Source: Akebia trifoliata
Taxonomy: Eukaryota; Streptophyta; Magnoliopsida; Ranunculales; Lardizabalaceae
Direction: 5' to 3'
Length of the DNA stretch: 64,000 nt
Assembly: GCA_017979445.1 (NCBI GenBank)
Contig: CM030716.1
Span: forward strand, 14,837,443-14,901,442
Part shown: positions 1 through 10,878 of the stretch, piece by piece
Position numbering within the stretch: the stretch's first letter is position 1
Layout: each line of letters starts with the position of its first letter
The notes under the pieces: generated by a model
Database searches by the model: none
What the model saw: the letters and a program-made list of their open reading frames with translations, nothing else
Told to the model about the DNA's origin: nothing
Position numbers and translations under genes: made by a program

Positions 1-808
1 TGTATTTGTTGGTCCCCGTATCCAACCACCAATCATTGGTATTTCCTACCAGATTCACTTCTAAAACAATAGCTGGTAGGTTCTGAGTTTCAATCACATT
101 GGCTTGTTCATGTTTCTGATGGTGTTGCTATTTGTTTTTTTACAATAGTTCTTGGCACGATTTCCAGGTTTATTGAAATTTGGGTTTCAACTTTCTAGTG
201 AATTTGAAAGGTTCTTCTTCTACTATATTCGTTTTAGAAATCAAAAAATTTATCTCATTCTTCTTCTAATTCTTTTGGTTATTCTCTTCAAGTTTAAATC
301 TTATCACTAAATCCTCTAGTCCCATTTCTTTTTTTTATATTTCAAATTATTTTTGAAGTCTTTTCAAGATGGTGGTAATTTTTCAACTATCGATCTAACT
401 TAAAATCCTTTACTTATATTATGTCTTCAACATGATTTTCATGAATAAGAATCTAAAGCTCTTTGGACTGCGATACTACGGACTTAGAATCTACCATCTT
501 AAAGTCTAGAAAATACCAACAACAAATTTCTTTGAGTCGACATCTTCTAGAGTATATTTCATTTCAAGACTTTCCTATAAAGTCTTAACAAATTCAACAA
601 AGGAATAAACCTTATAAAGAATACTACTTAATCCATTTATGATAAATTCCAACACATGAAATTTGAATGTTCTCATTTTCGATATTCATTTTTTTATTTG
701 GTTATCCTTATCATCATCCAAAGAATTTGGTTTTTGAGTGATGATATGAGCCAAACGTAATGTTATTAAATTTAAAAAAAATTTGTTGCCAGAATTTGAA
801 ATTCTTTC
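1..808 (-). pseudogene. Ty1/copia gag-protease fragment ('copia P', distal part)
   Basis: On the minus strand, conceptual translation in shifting frames matches the usual plant copia Gag order. From 808 downward there is Gag core, then a segment with KKFVVGIF and KEMGLEDLVIRFKLEE (about 530-290). A degraded CCHC-knuckle stretch follows (about 190-140, NKPGNRAKN), and a protease start with WWLDTG near the window edge, so an Asp-Thr-Gly is visible. Many stops and frameshifts show it is dead. Gag forms the particle and protease matures it. Integrase, RT and the 3' LTR should lie left of base 1. The N-terminal piece is at 25871-25922, on the far side of the 25 kb Tat-like insertion. Confidence 0.75.
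804..808. repeat. Left target-site duplication of the Tat-like element
   Basis: CTTTC directly precedes the outer end of the left LTR and is repeated exactly at 25866-25870 directly after the right LTR. A 5-bp duplication is what Ty3/gypsy integrases produce. The copia gag frame continues across the two sites once one copy and the element are ignored. Confidence 0.8.
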
Positions 809-2586
809 TATAAACGCAAGATTTTTCGTTTCCAAAATATCTCAACCACTTTGGGAGAGTTTGGAGTCACCACCATTCTTTTTTCAAAAGGGTGTAAATG
901 GTCACCCGTGATGTACCTTTTTGAAAAATCATTTATTTTGACATTTAGTGACTCTCGTACGGATAAGGTCTATCGGTCCAACTTTTGATTCTAGGTAAGG
1001 AGATTCATATTAGGGAGTGGGGAAGGTATTAGGCAACCCACTCCCTCTACCATTGATAGTAATCTTAGATTCGATCTTTTTAATAATAAAATAAAAAGAA
1101 AAAAATGAAAAAGATCTGATATGTGCCATCGAGTGAGGGACTTTGATGTTGATTCAAACTATTGAGGGCACCCTTATTGAAAATGGGGCTTGTTGATGGT
1201 TCAAGTTTTTTGTGGTGTGTGTATGGGTGTAGAGAAAGGGAAAAAGTAAAAGAGAGGAAGTTGGAAAGAAGAGAAGGGAGAAAGGAAGAGTTTTTCTCCT
1301 CTTTTTAAGTCTATGTCCTATATTGTTCTTAGGTTGACTTTCCGTTGACCTCCAAAGGATGAATCCTTGACTTGATCTTGGCTTACGTGAGAGAGTGTAA
1401 AGACTTAAGAGTAAGTAATGAGTTGAGAGTAGAGAACTGAGAGTAGAGGGTTGAGAGTGAGATAGTATTTTTCTTAATTTTTCATTAGATTTTTTGAGTT
1501 AAAAATTATTGGGATTTTATAGGGGTTGAAAGTTATTTTAGGGGTATATTGGGTGAAAAAATGAAATGGAATAGAATGGTTTAAAGATTATAAGAGAAGG
1601 CATTTGTAAATTAAGGGTAGTGGAGGGGCATTTGTGTAAGAGGATTAAATGGGTAATTTGTAACCCAAATGGGTTGGATCTTTCAACTCATTTGGGTTGA
1701 CTATTATATGATATGAAATGAATGGTGTTTGGGTAGAGAATGTGGGTGTAAGATGGTGGTTGATTGATTGAGTGTTTAGTGAGTTGAGGGGAGTGGATTT
1801 TGATTAAAAGAATATGTTGTGTAAAAGGGTAATTGATTAGATTTTAGGAGGGTGAGGACGATGGTGACATGTGTCAAAATGTATGGAGATTAGAATTTTA
1901 TATGAGTTGATGAGAGAGAAGAAGTATTTGATTTGAGAGGAGGGGTGTGGGTTTGTAGGAAATAATTATGGTAGGTTAGGGAGAAGTATGGATTTGTAGG
2001 AAATGATGATGGTAGGTTAAAGGGAGGTATGGATTTGTAGAGAATAATGATGGTAGGTTAAGAGAGGTATGGGTTTATAGGGAATGATGATAGTAGGTTA
2101 GAGGGAGATATGGGTTTGTAGAGAATGATAATGGGAGGTTATGGGAGGGGTGATGGATTGATGTGATTTTTCAGAAAAAATATGATAGGGATGGGTAGTT
2201 TGATGAGGAAGTTGAGTTGAGGTGGTGACATGTGTCACACCTTGATGGTCATAGGTATATGGTTGTGATCTTGGGCTTGGGTTGTTGGGTGTGGTAGATT
2301 AATTGGGCTTAGGTTGTTGGATGTGGTGTTGGGTTTTCAATCCATTGGGCTTGGGTGGTAGGTTGGGTCGAATGGGCTTGGTTGAGATGGATTGGGTTTA
2401 GAAGTGTAGAAGGCTGGTGAGGAGCTTGGGTCCATGGGCCATGTGAGTGGCCTTAGGCCATTTATTGAAAGAGAATAACGAAACACATTGGATTTTTGAA
2501 GTTTTGGGCCTTGAGGCCCACTTCAATTTTTTTACGATTTTTGGGATATTTTGCTTTGAGGACCTGGTCAAATTTGGGTGTCTACA
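809..2586 (-). repeat. 3' LTR of the Tat-like element
   Basis: This stretch is similar over nearly its whole length to 24230-25865. Shared blocks include the ends (AATATCTCAACCACTTTGGG at the left, GGTCAAATTTG near the right). Read on the minus strand it starts TGTAGACACCC at 2586. The outer terminus at 809 is degraded (TATAAAC where the other copy has TGGATAC). It is about 140 bp longer than the other LTR, partly because an internal 41-bp minisatellite has more copies. Confidence 0.85.
1948..2152. repeat. 41-bp minisatellite in the 3' LTR, about 5 copies
   Basis: Units of the form GGGTTTGTAGGAAATGATGA followed by TGGTAGGTTAGGGAGGTAT repeat about five times with small differences. The same array in the other LTR (25352-25472) has about three copies. 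Confidence 0.75.
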
Positions 2587-2600
2587 GCTACCCCTCTCGT
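2587..2600 (-). other. Polypurine tract of the Tat-like element
   Basis: On the minus strand GAGAGGGGTAGC sits directly before the LTR start TGTAGACACCC. A purine run at this position is the usual plus-strand primer of LTR retrotransposons. It fixes the inner boundary of the 3' LTR at 2586. Confidence 0.7.
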
Positions 2601-2941
2601 GCAAAGAATTACAAATAGTAGATAAAACCCTGATTTGTACGGACCCGAGAATTTTGCTTAGGCCAATTTTAAAAATATCGATTTGATTTGACGAACTTGA
2701 TGACAATAAGTGGCTACCCAAGCACGGGGTCTGACAGGGTGAGCCTTTTGATTTGCTTGACCTCGTGGCGCAAAGCTCGTGTGAACTCTCGATTTTATGA
2801 TAGTTAGGTAAAAAACTTTGAAATGGATATTTTCAAACGAATCTTTAGGTAATTGAATTCGATTTTTGCAAAGATACAATTTTTTTATTTTTGATTATTT
2901 TATTTATTTTGATAAATTATTATTATTTTTAAAAATTTTTT

Positions 2942-3090
2942 ATGGTCCATTCATGGAACACGGACTGACAAAATATCATTCAGTCTGTGTATCATGCAAA
3001 GACTCTATTTTAAAAAAATTCGGTCTGTGCATGATGCACAGATTGCGTAAAATTAATTTAGTATGTACATGATGCACTGACCAAAACCTT
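2942..3090. repeat. Palindrome array A (about 4 imperfect 24-nt palindromes)
   Basis: Imperfect inverted repeats such as CGGTCTGTGCATGATGCACA and GTCCATTCATGGAACACGGAC occur about every 40-45 bp. The same motif family recurs at 7072-7215 and 23295-23450. This array lies about 1 kb upstream of the PMD-type pseudogene. It could be a promoter or protein-binding element or simply a hairpin-forming minisatellite. Confidence 0.65.
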
Positions 3091-3099
3091 TTAAATTCG

Positions 3100-4056
3100 A
3101 AACGATGCACCAAGATGTTTCACTTGGCCATTTTCGTTTCAGTTCCCTCTCTTTATCTTCTTCTTGTTTTCTTATGCTTTTGGGTGGTTGAGGTGATTCT
3201 CGTATGGGCTTTTTTTAGCGTGGAGATTCAAATTTCGAGTGTTTGCGACATTTTCTCGAATCTCTTTCTTGGATAGAGGTCGGTTCTTCATGCCTTCTTT
3301 TTTATTATTTTGATTTGCAAAACCTGTATCGCATGGCCACTCATTTCAAACAATTTATAATGAATACACAGACTTCTGTTGTACGCATGCTCATTAGGAT
3401 AGATTTTTCTTTATGCTTTTGTGTTGTTCATTCTTGTACAGCATCAAACCTACTTGTTTTGGATGTTTATTTTTTTTCCTTTCATGCTTTCTTGGAATTC
3501 TTTATCACATGCACTTTTGAATCATGGAATCTTTGTTGCGTGCTCGTTATGATTTGCTTGTTTATTTTACCTTGCATGCTTTCGTTATTTATCTCATTTT
3601 CATTTGAACTTGCTCTCTTAGAGACCATATGATTTATTTTGGATGTTGGGGTGGATTTTTTAGCCATAGGTGGGATTAGGTTAGGGTGGATTTTGGAGAA
3701 TAGTGAGGGAGATGGTTAGGTTGTTGAGTCGAGTGGTTCGAATGAATTTACCGTGAATTGGGCATTTTTGATAGGTTGGGGTTGGTTTTTGCGGGGTTCG
3801 AGGTGGTGAGGTGCAGTTTTGGGGAGTGGTAGGCAGAAACTTTTGATTTGTGGGAAATGTTTTGAATGGATTTGCTTGGCTGGGTTAAAGTTTTGGTTGT
3901 TAGCTAGTTTGTGTCTAAGTTTAGGTTTTGATAGTTGCTTTGATTTAGGTTAGTGGGTTTGATCTAAGTTAGAGCTTTGGTTTTGGTGGGTTTGATTAGG
4001 GCAAGATCTAGTTTTTGTGTGCCACTTTTATCGAGTAGTTAGGTATTTTCCTGTAG
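3100..4056 (+). other. Probable upstream/leader region of the PMD-type pseudogene
   Basis: No coding homology was recognised here. A pyrimidine-rich stretch (about 3135-3175) resembles a plant transcription start or 5' UTR. The plus-strand open frame at 3243-3632 is Phe/Leu/Ser-rich, as expected from T-rich noncoding DNA, and was not accepted as a gene. Confidence 0.35.
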
Positions 4057-6507
4057 ATGGTGTGTACTCGAGGGTATAGGACATTTTTGATTGGTGAGTC
4101 TAGGCGTAGGTCGGCTACGAGGACCATATATTAGCATGAGATTGTCAGGGAGTCGCCCGTGGAGGAGGCAACTCAGTCTTCATCGAGTGGTTCATCTTCT
4201 GGGAATGAGGTTGAGGTCAATATTTCCTGTCGTCGTGTTGTAATTCGACGGATACTTGGGAGGAGCAAGGCTGGAGAGGCAGCCAGTAGGGGTGGCCGTG
4301 GTAATGGTAGTCGTAGTGGTAATGCCAGTAGTGGTGGTCGAGGGCAAGGGAGAGGGGTTGAAGGAGCTCTCACTGTTATACTTGGGGAAGCTCGGGAGGA
4401 CGTGGTGGATACTCCCCTTCTTAATAGGTTGAGTAGGCACGTCTCAATATACGTGCAGATGGATGTATCGACCCTTTATCCATCTAGTAGCTACAGGGGT
4501 AGTTGGAGGACATTTGCCCTCTTCACAAAGGACTTAAGGGGCCAGTTCACTCTGGCTGGATTTGGAGCATTTTTGCGGATTTTCTACTTCAGATCGGACA
4601 TGTTGATTTTTGTCACAATGATGGAGTAGTGGTTCTTGGCCACACATACATTTCATATGCCGGAGATAGATATCAGCATTAGGCCATCAGATTTTGTCAC
4701 TATTACGGGGATTTCGATGGAGGGAGAGGCTATTTTCCTCTATATGCTGTCATTGGAGGAGATTGCTAAGTTGATCAGGGCTCCATTTATTCCAACTGAA
4801 GAGGTCGGCAAGCTGCAGAAGCTGGGCATGAGATTTTTGTGGTTAACCTTAAGCCAGCGAGGTCATACCATTAGGCAAGGGGACATCGATTTTGCTGCCT
4901 GAGCTTTTTATTTTTGTTAGGAAGCTACTTTTTCTTGGAGAATGACTCCACGATGATGACTTGGTTCCTTCCCTATCTTCGGGACATTCACCAAGTGGCT
5001 ACATATGACTAGGAGAGTCTAATCTATGGAACCATTCTCGGTGGCCTTGATCGTATTGTGGAGGGCATCACTTTCTCACAAGATGGAATGATTTCTGTCA
5101 AGTTCTTCTAGCCCTTCATTAAGGTATTCTTCGTCTCAAGTCTTGAATTTTTGACATTTTATTTCTCTTAATCGATTGATCTAATCTTGTTGCTTTCTTT
5201 TCCTCCCAACTTTTTGTACATGTACACTTCTGCTACTATCTCCTTACCATGTGCCACCTAAATGAGGGTTATCCTCTTGGTGCTTTCTAGGCGACCCGAG
5301 ACGGGCGTGTTATCAAGAGCAATACCTACAGCGCCCAGGCCTACATTGATAGGTGTAGGCTTCATGAGGTGAGTGACTTTGTTTCTATTTGTGGAACTAA
5401 GGTTTCCTTCTGGCTTTTAAACTCGCATTGTTTTCTGTTGTGCAGATATTCTCAGTCACCTTTCCAGATCTTCCTCACTTGATCCAGGAGAGCTAAGAGG
5501 TGTGGGCAGCCTTCGATCAAGACGTACGAGGGGAGATCTATCTTTGATTTATCGCCGTCTCTCTTATGTATATTACTTTGGGGAGCGGTTGTTCTTTCAG
5601 CACGATCGATTTCTCAGTATCTCGACAGCTTCAGCGACTCCTTCTTCTATGGATTTATCGATTGAGGAGTACTTAGCCCAGGTCAGTAGGGTACTAGCGC
5701 AAGGGCTTCTAATGGAGGGTGATTATATAATTGGTTCAGGACCACCTCCATTAGTTGCCTAATACCTGCTATGCCTGTCCATGCCAGGATTACTGAGATC
5801 GACAGGATCTTCATCCAGGAGCACGAGGACACTGTGACTTTTTGTTCTTCTCTTTTTTTCCCCTTTTGATTCTCTATATCTATTCATGTTTAATTGTCTG
5901 AATCTTGTTTAGGTTGATGATCTACGTTACCTCCGGGAAGGGTACAGTGTGATCGAGGCCCTAGGCCCATTGCGTTGAAATGGAGGCTCTGTAGAGAGTG
6001 GCTCAAGCAGAGGTGATAGCTCAGGCAGAGCACATCCATGAGTTGAAGATGCTGCTGGCTATGAGAGAGTCTAGTTTACAAGCTGAGACGGTATGCTCTT
6101 TTCTTTTCTTGCCTATTTTAATTCAGTATTTTTATCATTGTTTGCTGATTTTTCTGTTGCTTTATTTTCTTGTGATGTTTCAAGACTATCGTCGACGTCA
6201 TAATGGGGCCAGGACATCTGCTCATCCACCCCCTCCTACTCAAGTATATTTAATTTCAATTATTTCCTTTCACTAGCCTGCCTGCATATTTGCTTGTCAT
6301 TTGATTGTTTCTCTTATCTTTTCAGGCTTCGGATGGTGCCGGACCTTCTACCTGACCCCCAGTTTTATGATTGATTTTTTGGAGACTTCCGATATGAGCT
6401 TAGGGATGCACGATCTGCCTGCCACTTCAGGGACTGGCTCTGTCTTCTCCGATCTGAGGGAAGTGGATTTATCTAACTTTGATTTGACTGTCCGGGATGC
6501 TCCTTGA
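4057..6507 (+). pseudogene. Plant-mobile-domain (PMD-like) gene, antisense cargo of the Tat-like element
   Basis: Six candidate exons: 4057-5123, 5291-5368, 5446-5833, 5913-6090, 6185-6243, 6326-6507. Most junctions are GT/AG (for example GAG|GTGAGTG, TGTGCAG|ATATT). After a Ser- and Gly/Arg-rich N-terminus, exon 1 encodes THTFHMPEIDISIRPSDF, then LTLSQRGHTIRQGDIDFAA and YGTILGGLDRIVEGITF, matching the plant mobile domain (aminotransferase-like, PF10536 type). A short Gln/Glu/Ala-rich coiled coil (QAEVIAQAEHIHELKML) follows. Stops near 4132, 4627 and 4900 and frameshifts show decay. PMD proteins occur as host genes (MAIN/MAIL1) and as extra ORFs in transposons. Transcription would be antisense to the host element. 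The start at 4057 is the first in-frame ATG (MVCTRGYRTFLIGES). Confidence 0.7.
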
Positions 6508-7071
6508 TCAGATGATGATAGATATTAGGATGTATTCATTGTATATGAACATTGTACATATGTATATATTTTTCTTTTGCACTCGTTGTATTACTGATTT
6601 CGATTATATATGACGGTGCTTATTTCATTTTGGATTTGTCGGGACGAGATCCCTTGCAAAATTTATAAGACTTTTAGAATGTTTGAGCATGCAAGTCTCT
6701 AGGACTCCTAGTAGGTCTTTTTCCTTGATCGGGGTCTTTTAAGATCTCGATATACGTGTTGTGAGAGTTCGGACCTCAATAGGCCTCGTGAGAGTGTAAT
6801 CGAGTGATTAAAGCCTCGTAAGGCATAAATGGTATTTTTTTAGCCTCCCAAAGGTTTATATATGTGTTTTGAGGTACTTTGGCCCACAAATGCCCTTTTG
6901 GTGTGATCAAGAATTTTTAAACCCCAGATGAGCGCAATTGGGAGATCGGGATTTTAGTGGACCCATTGTAACTACAATTGAGTAATCGGGGCTTAGAATC
7001 GATAGCATCGAATGATCGGGGCTTGTGGGTCCCCTTTCATGCATTAGTTAAAGGATAATATGAAAACTGAA
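6508..7071. other. 3' flank of the PMD-type pseudogene; no gene seen
   Basis: AT-rich sequence with a possible plus-strand polyadenylation region (about 6530-6600). No open frame with recognisable homology was found. Around 6745-7030 the phrase 'gatcgggg' or variants recur loosely, without a clear repeat unit. Confidence 0.35.
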
Positions 7072-7215
7072 CATTCTAGTAAGTACATGAAACATGGACT
7101 TTGTGAATTTTGAGCGGTTCGTGCTTCATGTATGGACTATTTGAATTTTTTCGGTCCATGCATAAAGCATGGACTTAAACTATTTTATTCAGTCCATACT
7201 CCATGTACGAACCAT
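7072..7215. repeat. Palindrome array B
   Basis: Four imperfect palindromes (for example CGGTCCATGCATAAAGCATG and CAGTCCATACTCCATGTACG) spaced about 40-45 bp. They are directly upstream of the DUF7745-like pseudogene (first ATG 7269) and belong to the same family as 2942-3090 and 23295-23450. Confidence 0.65.
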
Positions 7216-7268
7216 GACTTTTTTCTTTTGCTTTTTACCCAGCAAAGCCTCATTCTCTTATTTCTTTC

Positions 7269-10200
7269 ATGATTTCAAAGAAATTTCAACCCTTTAGGGC
7301 ATCAATGGAGTCCACTCATGTTTGGGAGGATTTAACCAACTTTGATCTTACGGCCGAAAGCTCATATCCAGTTCTTAAAGGTAGTCTCAACCTTCCAAAT
7401 CGCAAAAGGTACGCTGTTGTAGAGCCCTTTTTACATCAATGGCTTAGCTTTATGACTTATGAAAAGAGGGTTAGGTGGGACTCCAATAAGTTTGGGTTCA
7501 CTATCTCTCTGTCGAAGGTCATTATCATGTGGGACTTGATAGAGGCTTTTATGGGATTTTGGGTCCTGGTGCTTAATTTGTTTATTTTGGAAACAAGGAA
7601 ATGACTCCTACGATTAAGGAGTTTGAATGCATACTTGGCCTTTGTCATTCACCTCGGGTAGCCGTACCACCCTTGCGTGAAAGCTATAGAAAAGAGGTGT
7701 CGAGGTTCTTTGGGATCCCAAAACAACAATTAAAACAGATTAATAGAAGTTCAAATCTTCTTAAGGTTTCTAAGGCATTTTTGTTTCTGTGGCTTGAGGA
7801 CCTGGATTTCCTACAACTGTTTGCCATTTTGACCCTAGTAGTGATGAATCAATTCTTGTTCCTTCATAACGATAAGTATGTGAATTCTGCTTTGATATGC
7901 ATACTCGACCAAGTTCAACAAGGTATCAAATTGGCTCCTATGCTTTTAGAGAAAACCTATTTATCCCTCACGGCTTGTTCGAGCTGGAGAGAATGAATAT
8001 ATCAGGGGTGTGCTCCATTATTGCAGGTAAGGTTCTCATTTCGTTCATTTTAAATTTTGAAATATCGTGTTTAGAGTTGAAGTTCTCATTTTATATTTTG
8101 AAGCATCGTGATTAGAGTTGACTTCTCTTTTCGTGCAACTTTGGTTCTTTGACCACCGACTATGACCATTAGTCGTCCTTTCAACGTCCATGCCGATCTA
8201 GTGGTTTTGATGAATAAGAGGAGGCTCCCTGTCTATTCCCATTGCAAGTTGGGTTGGTTCGGAGGTTTGTAGGATATGCCAGATGATGAGATACAATGGT
8301 TAGGCACCTTCCAACCTTCAACTTCACCCATTATTTCCTTTTCCCAGAGTTTCTATGCCATATTGATTGGTTTGGCCGGGGTTACTCATTACATCCCTCT
8401 TCGCATGTTGAGACAATTCGACGAAAAACAGGGCATAGTGAGCCATGGAGATTTTGGTGAATTGGTTGGGTCATTTTCCCCTTCTCTTTCCTCATGGTAG
8501 TTGCGTGATCTACTAGAAAAAGCTTGGAAGAATGTGGTGACTCACAACCACAGTATATTTCTTAGCTAATATTGTTTGAGCTATCAACTTTAGATACAAC
8601 AACAGATTACTGAGAAGGCTAGTGTTATGCCTTCGGTTCAAGTGAGGTCTTTTGATTCTCGTTTCTTCGACCACCGTGATCGACTTGTAGACACCCCATT
8701 TTAGCATTCGCCTGATTAATCAACTCGTCAACCCGATCGCGACGATTCCCAATGATGGATGATTATTCCAATGTTTTATTTGTTACTAGATGTGTTTCAG
8801 AAATTCGGATGAGATATCTCAAACTAACGAAACTGTAGAAACCACGCTACGCTGGAAAAATATAACCCCAAAAACATAGAAATCATCATTTTTTAAACAA
8901 AAAGAAGTTTCACGATAAAAATAACTAAAAAATGACCAAATTATCAAAATACCCATAATCTCAAAACAACCCTAGAGTCTACATTACGCTTAAAAAACCC
9001 TTTCAAACACATAAAACAACAAATTGAAATCAAATAAATCATTTCGTCAATTTTCATAAAATTTGACAAAATTACGAAAATACCCCTCATAAAAGTTCAC
9101 GACCATTTCACACAAAAAAAAATTCATAAATGACACAAATCAATATTCCCATTAAATTCCTTACAAAAAATCAATTCCAAAACATCCCAGAACATTGAAA
9201 ACCTACTTGAAGCACAAAAGTTCTCTTCGGGGGTAAAATGGTAATTTTATAATTTTAATAATTAAAAATTCTAAAATTAATAATTAAAACATTAATTAAT
9301 GTAAAGTGAAATCCTAATTAAAATTAAATTCAATCAATTAAGACTTAAGTCAAAATCCTAAATTCAAGTCAATCAAGTAAGACTTAAGTCAAAACCCTAA
9401 TCAATCTAATAAGACCAAAGTCAAATCCTAACCCTAATATAATTCTAATTAAATTCTAAAACTACCTAATATAATTCTAATTAAACTATAAAACTATCTA
9501 ATGTAATTCTAATTAAATACTGACTCTATTTAAAATAATTCTAATTAAACAATAACTCTCTCTAAAAGAACTATAATTAAACACTAACTCTATCTAAAAA
9601 GCTCTTAAAAAAATCAATAAATAAGGGTCCTTACAACCTATTTTCGTATCAAAAAATAAATCCTAAGAAAAGTAGGTCAAAAAGCTTTCCTAACCACCCA
9701 TAAATCTTAATTTTGAAGTCCCAACTCTTTACCTAATATCCATACCACAACTTTAGCTCAAAAAATACCTAGAAACCCTTCAAAACTACTTAGAAATCTA
9801 TAAACAAATAAAAAATATTCAGATTTAAGAATGAGGTACTTCATTTTGGAGGTCTGAAACGAATCCAATGACAGAATGAAGCGAGGAGTACTATACGAGG
9901 AGCTGTTCTATCAGATCTGAGGGAACAAAATTGTTGCGTTGGAAAGGTAAATATTTTTATTTTTTTATTATTATTTAGGTCTTTTTAGCAATGTAATCAT
10001 TTTTTGGAATTAGTAGAGACCGACGTTTGCTGGGCGGGATTGGTACCTAACACCTTCCAACCCCGTAATGTGATCCCCGGACTTAGTATTTTTTAGTAGA
10101 TTAGTTGTTTGTTTATCCGTTTCGAGTCAATGTTCGATTCCTAGACCGTAATAACTAGGTAGCGACTCCCAAACCTCAAAGTCAAAAGTAGATTCGCACA

Positions 10201-10521
10201 TCCCGCGGATGGAGGGTGCTTTCACGACTAGAGGAGATGAGGATGTCTCATAAGCGGATTGATAAGATTTGGTTGCATTTTGAGAATAATCTAAAGACCC
10301 AGATAGCTTAACTTGATTTTTTGAGGAACGAGGAGTCTTCTATTTTGAGGGCTAAGATCGATGATCCGCAGGAAAGATTTGCTCAGTGTCATTGCTTCAA
10401 TACCTTTGTGTCTTACCTGGTGAGTCGTAATACTTCAAACACTGAGGTGGTGATAATGGGGCAAGCTGTTTGAATTCGTACCTTGAAAGAGAGACTTGAT
10501 TCTTTCTTCATTTCTCGTTGA
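7269..10521 (+). pseudogene. DUF7745-like gene, antisense cargo, split by a solo LTR
   Basis: The pieces match the plant DUF7745 family layout. The N-terminus (about 7305-7560) has RVRWDSNKFGFTISL. TPTIKEFECILGLCHSPRVA (from 7604) corresponds to the family's 'PT-EEF--LLGL' block. Next come LDQVQQGIKLAPMLLEKTYL and, near 8276-8430, PDDEIQWLGTFQPS and YIPLRMLRQFDEKQGI. A donor CAG|GTAAGG ends exon 1 at 8026. The expected acceptor near 8138 reads GCAA rather than GCAG. The last exon (about 8593-10521) is interrupted by a solo LTR at 8686-10224. Beyond it the frame resumes (EEMRMSHKRIDKIWLHFENN) and stops at 10521. Frameshifts near 7580 and 7950 and stops near 8271 and 10310 show decay. The function of this family is unknown to me; it is common in repeat-rich plant DNA. 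Confidence 0.65.
8686..10224 (+). mobile_element. Solo LTR 1 inside the DUF7745-like pseudogene
   Basis: It begins TGTAGACACCCC and ends GTGCTTTCA (TG...CA), flanked by CGACT at 8681-8685 and 10225-10229, a perfect 5-bp TSD. It is similar along its length to 10879-12542, with shared blocks such as TGATGGATGATTATTCCAAT and CCACGCTACGCT. No internal coding region lies between the TSD copies, so it is a solo LTR left by LTR-LTR recombination. The TGTAGACACC start and a near-end GCGACTCCCAAACC motif resemble LTRs of Tat-type elements. Confidence 0.85.
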
Positions 10522-10873
10522 AACGTGTGATTGGTATCATGTATTTTTTGTATTTTCTTTTTGTTAAACAACGTGTAATGTGAAATTTTTTGAAATGAAA
10601 AGAAAATGAGTTTTTTACTTACTTGGCCTCAGGTGTATCTATTACTTTGAAAACATAAAGTTTGAATAAGTCTTAGATTTTTCATCAACAGTCAAAATAG
10701 TAGTTTTGAAAACATTTGAATTTTTGTGAATTGTCTTTGTCGAATAGATATTGTAGATCCAAAATATGAAAACTTTTGAAAAGACCTTTGATACTTCAAT
10801 GATTTCTGTGCTTTTGTCAACTATCGAGGATATAGATGTCGGTAGCTCTTAGGCTCTTTTAGAGTCATCCCCA
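10522..10873. other. 3' flank of the DUF7745-like pseudogene; no gene seen
   Basis: AT-rich stretch between the pseudogene stop and solo LTR 2. It contains T-rich and A-rich runs compatible with a plus-strand 3' UTR. No coding similarity was recognised. Confidence 0.35.
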
Positions 10874-10878
10874 GTACC

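Noticed and set aside
3243..3632. Plus-strand open frame of 129 codons
   Set aside because: Composition is that of T-rich noncoding DNA (Phe, Leu, Ser), no homology was seen, and it lies in the probable leader of the PMD-like gene.
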